Source: Maricaulis sp965228215 (GTDB taxonomy: Bacteria > Pseudomonadota > Alphaproteobacteria > Caulobacterales > Maricaulaceae). From it: a stretch of DNA of 64,000 nt. Each line of letters starts with the position of its first letter. Positions within the stretch are counted from its first letter, which is position 1. The notes under the pieces were generated by a model that worked only from the letters and a program-made list of their open reading frames with translations, ran no database searches and was not told where the DNA came from. A program made the translations under genes and the position numbers. Where the stretch lies: assembly GCA_965228215.1 (NCBI GenBank), contig OZ245800.1, positions 2,542,001 to 2,606,000 of the forward strand. The letters are read 5' to 3'. This document shows, piece by piece, positions 17,190-24,481 of the stretch.

Positions 17190-17891
17190 TCAGCCCGGAA
17201 TCAGGAAACAGTTCAGCGTCAGGCGCCAACGGTCCGGATCGCGGCTGAATCCGAAGTCTGCCGGGATATCCACGGCATGCAGGTTGAGCCCGGAATAGAT
17301 CACTGCCCGATTATAGGCCGCGTCGAGTTTGGCGGTCTGTTCGAACATCTTGTCCGAACCTCGCGGGTAATCCGCAGGCGGTTTGCCGTGTTTGTCTACA
17401 TCGGCATAGATCGCGTCGCGATAGGTCTGGAAACGCGCATCGCTGACATATTCAAAACCCGTCGTGCGATGGCGATAAAAGGCCGTGCCGCCATCCTCGG
17501 GCTGGCAGAGATAGACCAGCAGGGCGAGCTTGTGGTCATCAACGCCATCCATGTGCGGCATGCGCTGCATGGGCACCAGGTCTTCCGGCTTGGTCGTGAC
17601 AATGGAGTAGAATTGCTCATTGAGCCGGAAACGGTCCGGATAATCGAACAATGAGGCCAGGTGAGGTGCCAGGGCGTCGTCGATATCGCCGCGCCAGTCC
17701 GCCATGACCTGGGCGCGCAGGCCCGGATAGAAGGGCGCGATTTTCTGGAAATCGCCCTCGCGGGCCTCGGCTACAAGCGCATCAGGATCGGCGAGGAAAT
17801 TATCGATCACCAGGACAGGACGCCGGTCCTCTCCCACATGCTCGACCTTGACCTGCCAGCGATCCGGATCCGTCTGTGTGTTCGCGCTCAT
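17190..17891 (-). CDS. DUF6445 protein, 2-oxoglutarate/Fe(II)-dioxygenase-like
   Basis: A 233-residue cytosolic protein of the DUF6445 family. It has the pattern of an iron(II)/2-oxoglutarate oxygenase: His113-x-Asp115 in MPHMDGVDD, a distal His205 in SGLNLHAVDIP, and Arg223 in the last strand at the usual oxoglutarate position. The substrate is unknown; relatives I recall lie near tryptophan-halogenase or SapC-type genes in Caulobacterales, which are not present here. It is 62 bases from the GNAT gene on the same strand, and 156 bases separate its stop from the tetR start. Confidence 0.75.
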   Translation of the reverse strand: MSANTQTDPDRWQVKVEHVGEDRRPVLVIDNFLADPDALVAEAREGDFQKIAPFYPGLRAQVMADWRGDIDDALAPHLASLFDYPDRFRLNEQFYSIVTTKPEDLVPMQRMPHMDGVDDHKLALLVYLCQPEDGGTAFYRHRTTGFEYVSDARFQTYRDAIYADVDKHGKPPADYPRGSDKMFEQTAKLDAAYNRAVIYSGLNLHAVDIPADFGFSRDPDRWRLTLNCFLIPG

Positions 17892-17952
17892 CTCGTCGTC
17901 TCCCCGGTCGCATGATGCGCAGCGCCGTAACGGGATTCAACCGGCGACATCA

Positions 17953-18525
17953 TCATCCCTTCCGGGAATAGCGATAGACTTCAACGATATGATTGTGTGC
18001 GGCCTCGGCGACTGCATCCCTTGCGCCGCCCAGGGTAAGAGCAACCCGTTTCGAGGCCGGATTGTCGTGGTCGATCGTGCTGACGAGCGTGTCCATGTCC
18101 AGCCCAGTGAAGGCGAAGTCACGCACGGCTGTGGCCGCCTCGACGGCATAACCCTTCCGGCGATGGGCGGGGCCTATCATATAGCCGAGCTCGGCCTCGT
18201 GATCGCCGGGTTCGAAACCGATCACCACGAAACCTGCCAGATCCCCCGTCTCTCGCTCATCGATCGACCAGAGCCCGTATCCGCGCAAAAGCCACAGAGA
18301 GCACATCTGGGCAAAGTCGAACCAGGCGGCCTCGCGGCTCTGCTCCTCCATCAGGAACCGCCCTTCGGGTGCCAGCGCGATCTCGGCATAGAGCTGGAAA
18401 TCCTCCAGACGGGGCGCGCGCAGATGAAGGCGAGGCGTGGCGAGTTCCGGGACCAGTGCCTGCGCGGCGGCTAGGCGATCGGCGGTCGTGTCGGTGAGGG
18501 CGGCAGTTTCGTGGGGCAGGGGCAT
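17953..18525 (-). CDS. GNAT N-acetyltransferase, RimJ/RimL type
   Basis: A 190-residue acetyltransferase. The RimL-like opening LATPRLHLRAPRLEDFQ is at about residues 27-42, and the acetyl-CoA loop motif HRRKGYAVEA (Q/RxxGxG/A type) at about 128. RimJ/RimL-type proteins acetylate ribosomal proteins or small molecules; the target is not predictable here. I start at MPLPHETAA; the open frame extends 32 codons upstream across the divergent aspS promoter region without similarity. Confidence 0.85.
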   Translation of the reverse strand: MPLPHETAALTDTTADRLAAAQALVPELATPRLHLRAPRLEDFQLYAEIALAPEGRFLMEEQSREAAWFDFAQMCSLWLLRGYGLWSIDERETGDLAGFVVIGFEPGDHEAELGYMIGPAHRRKGYAVEAATAVRDFAFTGLDMDTLVSTIDHDNPASKRVALTLGGARDAVAEAAHNHIVEVYRYSRKG

Positions 18526-18663
18526 GGGATGATTGTCGCTACTGCAGGCCCGCTGGCAAGTCATCGGCCCACTGCACAGAATCCCTCGTAATCCTTGACA
18601 TTCGCGCCTGCAAAACGGCACATGCGGCGACCTGTTTTATCTCCGCTGCGGATGACCGAAATC

Positions 18664-20478
18664 ATGCACGCCTATCGCACTCATACCTGCGCAGAACTGC
18701 GCCCGGACCATGTCGGCCAGACGGCCCGTATTTCCGGCTGGATTCACCGCAAGCGCGACCATGGCGGTCTGCTCTTCATCGACCTGCGTGACCATTACGG
18801 TCTGACCCAGTGCGTGCTGGAGCCGGAAAGCGAGCATTTCGCCACGCTGGAACGCCTGCGCGTCGAGAGCGTCGTGACGATCACCGGCGAGGTGATTGCC
18901 CGCTCCGCCGACACGGTGAATGACAATCTGCCGACCGGCGGTATCGAAGTGCGCGTGAAGGATCTGTCGATCCAGTCACAGGCGGAAGAATTGCCGCTGC
19001 CGGTCTTCGGCGAGCCGGAATGGTCCGAGGAAGTCCGCCTCAAGCACCGCTATATCGATCTGCGCCGCGAAAGCCTGCACCAGCGCATCGTGATGCGTTC
19101 GCAGATCATCGACTCCATCCGTCGCCGCATGGTCGATGAGGGTTTCACTGAATACCAGACGCCCATCCTGACGGCGTCCTCGCCGGAAGGTGCGCGCGAC
19201 TTCCTGGTGCCGTCCCGTCTGCACCCGGGCAAGTTCTACGCCCTGCCGCAGGCCCCGCAGCAGTTCAAACAGCTCATCATGGTTTCCGGCTTCGACCGGT
19301 ATTTCCAGATCGCGCCGTGTTTCCGCGATGAAGACGCCCGTGCCGATCGCGCGCCGGGTGAATTCTACCAGCTCGACATGGAAATGAGCTTCGCCACGCA
19401 GGAAGACGTGTTCAACGTCATCGAACCGGTGATGAAGGGCCTGTTCGAGGAATTCGCCGGCGACCGGACGGTGCCGGACGAGAAATTCCCGCACATCGCC
19501 TACAAGGATGCGATGCAGTGGTACGGTTCCGACAAGCCGGACCTGCGCAACCCGATCAAGATGTCCGACGTGTCCGACACCTTCCGCGGTTCGGGCTTCA
19601 AGGTCTTCGCCGGCATGCTGGAGAAGAACCCGAAGATCCGCGTCTGGGCCATCCCGGCCAAGACCGGCGGTTCGCGCGCTTTCTGCGACCGGATGAATTC
19701 CTGGGCGCAGAAGGATGGCCAGCCGGGCATGGGCTATATCTTCTGGCGAGAAGCCGAAGGCGGTCTCGAAGCTGCCGGCCCTATCGCCAAGAATATCGGT
19801 CCGGAACGCACCGAAGCCCTGCGCGCCGATCTGGATCTCGCTGCAGGTGATGCGGTCTTCTTCGCGGCCGGTGATCCCAAGGACATGGCCAGCTTTGCCG
19901 GCCGGGCCCGCGACGTGGTCGGCCAGGAACTGGACCTCTGCGAGAAGAACACGTTCCGCTTCTGCTGGATCGTCGACTTCCCGATGTACGAATGGGACGA
20001 GGAGAACAAGAAGGTCGACTTCTCCCACAACCCGTTCTCCATGCCGCAGATGAGCGCCGAGGACTTCCTCGCACTGGAAAACCCGGATGACGACACGCTG
20101 CTGTCCATGAAGGCCTGGCAGTACGACATCGTCTGCAATGGCGTCGAACTCTCCTCGGGCGCGGTGCGTAACCACCGTCCGGACGTGATGCTGAAAGCCT
20201 TCGCCCATGCCGGCTATGACGCCGAGACCGTGGAAGAGGAATTCGGCGGCATGTTGAACGCCTTCCGCTATGGCGCCCCGCCGCACGCCGGTGTGGCCCC
20301 GGGTGTCGACCGGATCGTCATGCTGCTCTGCGACCAGGAAAACCTGCGCGAAGTCGTGATGTTCCCGAAGGACCAGCAGGCTCGCGACCTGATGATGAAC
20401 GCGCCGGGCTCCGCCGAGATGCGCCACCTGCGCGAACTGCACATCCGCACGGTCGTGCCGGATGCTCCCAAGGCCTGA
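18664..20478 (+). CDS. aspS: Aspartyl-tRNA synthetase
   Basis: A cytosolic class-II synthetase that charges tRNA-Asp (bacterial type, often also tRNA-Asn). The 604 residues start MHAYRTHTC, as family members do, followed by an OB-fold anticodon-binding domain (about 15-110), motif 2 in the region CFRDEDARADR, the bacterial GAD insertion domain (about 290-410) and motif 3 GVDRIVMLL. A second in-frame ATG 12 bases upstream is possible. A strong hairpin terminator follows. Confidence 0.97.
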   Translation: MHAYRTHTCAELRPDHVGQTARISGWIHRKRDHGGLLFIDLRDHYGLTQCVLEPESEHFATLERLRVESVVTITGEVIARSADTVNDNLPTGGIEVRVKDLSIQSQAEELPLPVFGEPEWSEEVRLKHRYIDLRRESLHQRIVMRSQIIDSIRRRMVDEGFTEYQTPILTASSPEGARDFLVPSRLHPGKFYALPQAPQQFKQLIMVSGFDRYFQIAPCFRDEDARADRAPGEFYQLDMEMSFATQEDVFNVIEPVMKGLFEEFAGDRTVPDEKFPHIAYKDAMQWYGSDKPDLRNPIKMSDVSDTFRGSGFKVFAGMLEKNPKIRVWAIPAKTGGSRAFCDRMNSWAQKDGQPGMGYIFWREAEGGLEAAGPIAKNIGPERTEALRADLDLAAGDAVFFAAGDPKDMASFAGRARDVVGQELDLCEKNTFRFCWIVDFPMYEWDEENKKVDFSHNPFSMPQMSAEDFLALENPDDDTLLSMKAWQYDIVCNGVELSSGAVRNHRPDVMLKAFAHAGYDAETVEEEFGGMLNAFRYGAPPHAGVAPGVDRIVMLLCDQENLREVVMFPKDQQARDLMMNAPGSAEMRHLRELHIRTVVPDAPKA

Positions 20479-20498
20479 TCAGGCCGCGAAACCAATAC

Positions 20499-20530
20499 AA
20501 AAAGGCCGGAGCTCAGCTCCGGCCTTTTTT
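20499..20530 (+). terminator. Rho-independent terminator after aspS
   Basis: A GC-rich hairpin (arms GGCCGGAGCT and AGCTCCGGCC) is flanked by A5 before and T6 after, so it can stop transcription from aspS and also from the converging pentapeptide genes. Confidence 0.92.
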
Positions 20531-20553
20531 GTCTGCCGCATGTCCGGCTGCGA

Positions 20554-21921
20554 TCAGTTTTCGCAATCCTCGCAAGCGCCCTCCAGTTCAAGCACTTCGC
20601 CGTTTTCGCCGACGAAAATCACGCGCCGTTCGGTCTCGTGCTCGTCAGCGTGTTCGTGTTCGATGCGATCATGTTGGGGACCGAGCCAGATCTCGGTTTG
20701 CTCACCCTCGCGCAGTTCGAGGATATAGCGCTGGAGCATGCGCTGGTGTTCGGAGGCCTCACGGGCCTGTTCGCGGGCCATTTCGGCCTCGGCGCGGGCG
20801 AGTTCGCGCTGGGCACGCTCGACGTCACGGGCCTGGCGGGAGATTTCGCGTTCGCGATCGCGCTGGGCCCGGCGCAGATCGCGCTCCGCCCGGTTGATCT
20901 CGCGCATGGCTTCGCGGACGGCTTCACGCACGTCCTCGCGGTCCATGTTGATGGATTCGGATTCCAGCGCCTCGCCGAGTGCGTTCAGCATTTCGACGCG
21001 CAGGTTTTCGAGTTCCTGCAGTTCGACACCGCCGGCCAGGTCGCCGGAGGAATTGAAGCTAAGCCGATATGCAAATGTGTTTGGCGGTTCCGGCGGTTGC
21101 GGCGGATTGGCCTGGAGTTCGGAACAGTCCGGCAGGCTGACACCGCCGGCCAGCGAAGTTTCGGCATTGCCACACGCGCCGCGCAGTTTCGTCTTGTCCA
21201 GCCCGTCGACCTCGGTGATCTGTGCGGAAGAGAAATTCGCTCCGCGCAGATCCGTGCCGGAGAAATCGACATTGTCGAGCCGGGCGCCCTCGAAACTGGA
21301 ATTGCGCAGATCGGCATCGCGGAAATTCACATCCTCACCGCTGACACTGCTGAAATTGGCCCAGCGCAGGTCGGCATTGCGGAAGCTGGCACTGTCGAGC
21401 TCGGCGCGCAGGAAATTCGCCTGGCGCGTTTCCGCGTCGGCGAAGACCGCATCTTCCAGATTGCTGCCGATAAAGGTCACGAAGACCATTTCGGTGTGTG
21501 AGAAATTCGCGCCCTCGAGCGAGGCCGAGGAGAAATTCACCCGCTCCAGCTTGGACTGGGCGAAGTTCACGCTGTTCATGTTCGAACGGCTGAAGGTGAC
21601 CCCGCGCATGTCCGACTCGACCAGGACGGCGTCGAGGAAATCGGCGCCGACAAAATGGCTTTCCACGATGGACGCGCCATGCAGCTGGGAGTCAGAGAAA
21701 TTCGCGTCGGAGAATTCGGCGCCGATGAACATCGCGCCGGCGAGATTCTTGTCAGCGAAATCACAGCCTTCGCATTCGCCTCCGATCGCCAGGCGCCGGT
21801 GCGGATGTTCATCATCGCCCACAGCCAGGGCCGTGCCGGAAAGCAGGACCGCAAAGACCGATGAAGCGAGCAAGGTGGATTTCACTTTTTGCATCGCCGC
21901 ATGGATACGCGAATTCATCAT
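20554..21921 (-). CDS. Secreted pentapeptide-repeat protein with C-terminal coiled coil
   Basis: A 455-residue exported protein. Residues 1-33 include a signal peptide ending in ALA. A CxxC motif (GECEGCDF) follows at once, then about 200 residues of pentapeptide repeats (for example DLRGANF, ADLRWANF), which should fold as a right-handed four-sided helix. A Cys-bounded cap (RGACGN ... LPDC), a Pro-rich linker and a long charged coiled coil (about 315-400, repeats of ER/QR/RAE) come next, and the end is ACEDCEN. The function is unknown. There is no clear Shine-Dalgarno; an ATG at 21894 is an alternative start. It follows the smaller paralogue by 49 bases. Confidence 0.8.
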   Translation of the reverse strand: MMNSRIHAAMQKVKSTLLASSVFAVLLSGTALAVGDDEHPHRRLAIGGECEGCDFADKNLAGAMFIGAEFSDANFSDSQLHGASIVESHFVGADFLDAVLVESDMRGVTFSRSNMNSVNFAQSKLERVNFSSASLEGANFSHTEMVFVTFIGSNLEDAVFADAETRQANFLRAELDSASFRNADLRWANFSSVSGEDVNFRDADLRNSSFEGARLDNVDFSGTDLRGANFSSAQITEVDGLDKTKLRGACGNAETSLAGGVSLPDCSELQANPPQPPEPPNTFAYRLSFNSSGDLAGGVELQELENLRVEMLNALGEALESESINMDREDVREAVREAMREINRAERDLRRAQRDREREISRQARDVERAQRELARAEAEMAREQAREASEHQRMLQRYILELREGEQTEIWLGPQHDRIEHEHADEHETERRVIFVGENGEVLELEGACEDCEN

Positions 21922-21970
21922 TGAAAACGACTTAAAACGCCGTAATCCGCTGTTATATCGTATGCTTGGC

Positions 21971-22456
21971 TCAGCACTGCGGAACCGTCAGGCCGGCAGG
22001 CAATTGCGTCATGGAATCTCCGCACGCCTGGTTGAGCTGGGCCTGGCGCAGTCCGCGGGCGTCTTCCAGCTCGGCACCGGACAGGTTGGCTCCTGCCAGA
22101 TTGGCACCGCTCAGATTGGCGCCGCCGAAATGCGCGCCCACGATCACGGCATTGCTCAGATCCGCATTGCGGAAACTTGCACTGGTGAAACGGGCGCCGA
22201 ACATATTGCTCACCGACAGGTTGGCACCGTCGAAACGGGCCCGGTTCATCGTGGCCAGGGCCATGTTGGACTGACGCAAACGGCTGCCGGACAGGTCGAT
22301 ACCGGGCAGGTCACGATAGGCGAGGTCGGCCTGGAAGAGATTGCATTGCGTGCAGGAATACCCGGCCTGGACGCGCGAGATATCGCTTGCATCCTGGGCA
22401 AATCCCGGTGCTGTCAGGCCCAGAAGGCCGGCGGCAAGAATGGCAAGGCGTTTCAT
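21971..22456 (-). CDS. Small secreted pentapeptide-repeat protein
   Basis: A 161-residue paralogue of the next gene. It has a signal peptide (1-20, ending GFAQ), then YSCTQCNLF (a CxxC at the same relative place as in the larger protein), about 15 pentapeptide units (NLSGANLAGANLSG), and a matching C-terminal cap with Cys (NQACGDSMTQLPAGLTVPQC). The shared caps show that the two proteins are related by duplication. The ATG is preceded by AGGAGCGATCCAGG. Periplasmic or extracellular location is likely; the function is not known. Confidence 0.8.
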   Translation of the reverse strand: MKRLAILAAGLLGLTAPGFAQDASDISRVQAGYSCTQCNLFQADLAYRDLPGIDLSGSRLRQSNMALATMNRARFDGANLSVSNMFGARFTSASFRNADLSNAVIVGAHFGGANLSGANLAGANLSGAELEDARGLRQAQLNQACGDSMTQLPAGLTVPQC

Positions 22457-22583
22457 CCTGGATCGCTCCTGTCGGTTTCCCCTGTTGATTGCAAGAACAA
22501 GGCCGGGTTCATCCTAGCCGCTATCACCGGAATTCGTTGAGTCCTTTGATGATCCGTGCGAAGCAGGTTTCAAAGGGGGACAA

Positions 22584-24467
22584 ATGGGCAAGTTTCTTCA
22601 CGAACTTCAACGACGTAACGTGTTTCGTGTCGCCGCCGCCTTCCTCGTTGTCGGCTGGCTGGTCCTGCAGGTTGTCGCCGCGATCGAGTCCGCTGCCGGC
22701 CTTCCCGACTGGGCCGACGGCATCACCCTGATCGTGCTCATCACCGCCTTTCCGGTGGTCATTTTCGTGTCCTGGGCGTTTGAACTCACGCCCGAGGGTA
22801 TCAAGCTCACCGAGAGCGAGCGGGGCGAGAGCGAAGCCGCCGTCCGCGTCATGGATTACGTGATGTTCGCCGCCATCATCATTTTCGGTGGCCTGATCGG
22901 ATGGCAGCAATTCAGTAGAGCTTTTCCCGAAGATACCGCACCCGAGACGGGCGATACGGTCGCGGTGGTCAGCGCCGAACCCGAGGCAACGCCCGAAACG
23001 ACCGGCGCGGCGGAAGCCGGGACCGAAATTGCATCATCGCCACCGGATTCGCTGACGGTCGCGGTTCTGCCCTTCCTCGCCATGAGTTCCGACGAGGATG
23101 ACGGGTATTTCGCGGACGGGCTGACCGAGGAAATCCTCAACTCGCTGGCCGCAGTACCGGATCTGCGGGTCACGTCACGCACGTCGGCCTTCCAGTTCCG
23201 GGGGCGCGATCTGCCATCCATCCCTGTTATCGCAGACAGTCTCGGCGTCGCCCACGTGCTCGAAGGCTCCGTCCGGCGATCCGGCGAACAGGTCCGGGTG
23301 ACGGCGCAATTGATCCGCGCGACGGACGATACGCATCTCTGGTCCCAGACCTATGACCGGTCGCTCGACAATGTCTTCCAGATCCAGGAGGACATCGCCG
23401 TTAATGTCGCCGCGGTTCTCGAAGTCGTGCTCAGCGATGCCAATCGCCGCCAGATGCAGAATTCCGGCACACGCAATATCGACGCCTTCATCGCCTTCCA
23501 GCGCGGCAAGGAATTGTGGGACCGAGCGCACGAGGAGGATGAGACGGATGATCTCCTGCGAGAGGCCGATGTCTATTTCACGCGGGCCACGGAACTGGCT
23601 CCAGATTTTTCCGATGCCTATCTGATGCAGTCCGACTGGTATGCGCATCAACTGGCAGAGCCTGAAGGGGAGGCCGACGAGGCGCAGTTGACCGCCGCGC
23701 GCAACCGCCAGGCCGAACTCCTCCAGCTGGCCTATGACACAGCGCACACCGAGAACCGGCGCGCGATTGTCCAGGCCAATCAGATGCTGTTCTCGGGAGA
23801 TTGGTTTTTCGCCCGTGAGGTCATGGAGGATGTCTTCATTTCCGAGGAGTGCGCGAACGACAACTGGATGCAGGATTTCGCCATCCTCTACGACAATCTG
23901 GACCACCGCCTGTCCTATGCCGAACGGCAGGTGCGGTGCGATCCGCTGAACCCGGCGATGCGTCTCCTCTACGGCAATACGCTGCTCAATCGCGGTGAGT
24001 ACGAGCAGGCCCTCGACTGGGCCGGCGACATGGCCGAGCGGGAGATGACGTATGAGGCCGAGGTCGTGCGTTTCGATGCGCTGCTGGCCCTGGGACGGTT
24101 CGACGAGGCCGAGGCCATGCTCGAGGAGCACTGGGACTGGGAACGCATCCGCCTGGCTGCCATGCGCGGTGAGGAGAGTGCGCGCGAGATCATCATGCCC
24201 TTTGTGACCGATGCCGAGGAAGACTGGTTCACGCTGGCGCTTTACGCCCTCATGGGCGAGCGCGACGAGGCCAATCGCATCGCCGGTCAGCTCGACGCGA
24301 AAGCCTATGGCTCGATTGATCTGATCTCGTCCATCGAACTCTGCCGGTGCGGTGCGCCCTTCGATCTGGAGGCAACACCGGAATTCGCCCGCCGTCTCGC
24401 CGCGGGCAGTTTCCCGTGGCCGCCGCAGGGTGATATCGGCTTTCCGGCCAGCGCCGCCTCGGACTAG
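22584..24467 (+). CDS. Membrane protein with TolB/FlgO-like domain and TPR repeats
   Basis: A 627-residue protein of the group often labelled 'adenylate cyclase-like TPR protein'. Three membrane helices (about 14-34, 46-66, 91-107) follow the typical opening FLHELQRRNVFRV. A Thr/Glu/Ala-rich linker leads to the TolB-N/FlgO-like domain (about 150-290, AVLPFLAMSSDEDD ... HVLEGSVRRSGEQVRVTAQL). TPR-like helices fill the rest. No nucleotide-cyclase domain is present. A strong ribosome site (AAAGGGGGA) precedes the ATG. It diverges from the two secreted pentapeptide genes, which may be functionally linked. The exact role is unknown. Confidence 0.8.
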   Translation: MGKFLHELQRRNVFRVAAAFLVVGWLVLQVVAAIESAAGLPDWADGITLIVLITAFPVVIFVSWAFELTPEGIKLTESERGESEAAVRVMDYVMFAAIIIFGGLIGWQQFSRAFPEDTAPETGDTVAVVSAEPEATPETTGAAEAGTEIASSPPDSLTVAVLPFLAMSSDEDDGYFADGLTEEILNSLAAVPDLRVTSRTSAFQFRGRDLPSIPVIADSLGVAHVLEGSVRRSGEQVRVTAQLIRATDDTHLWSQTYDRSLDNVFQIQEDIAVNVAAVLEVVLSDANRRQMQNSGTRNIDAFIAFQRGKELWDRAHEEDETDDLLREADVYFTRATELAPDFSDAYLMQSDWYAHQLAEPEGEADEAQLTAARNRQAELLQLAYDTAHTENRRAIVQANQMLFSGDWFFAREVMEDVFISEECANDNWMQDFAILYDNLDHRLSYAERQVRCDPLNPAMRLLYGNTLLNRGEYEQALDWAGDMAEREMTYEAEVVRFDALLALGRFDEAEAMLEEHWDWERIRLAAMRGEESAREIIMPFVTDAEEDWFTLALYALMGERDEANRIAGQLDAKAYGSIDLISSIELCRCGAPFDLEATPEFARRLAAGSFPWPPQGDIGFPASAASD

Positions 24468-24481
24468 GCCGGACCGAGAGT

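Noticed and set aside
18976..20442. 488-codon open frame antisense to aspS
   Set aside because: aspS is certain, and the antisense product resembles no protein family.
20738..22540. 600-codon Ser/Arg-rich frame running across both pentapeptide genes on the plus strand
   Set aside because: It arises from the repeated codons of the pentapeptide genes read backwards; no ribosome site, and the two signal peptides and caps on the minus strand are clear.
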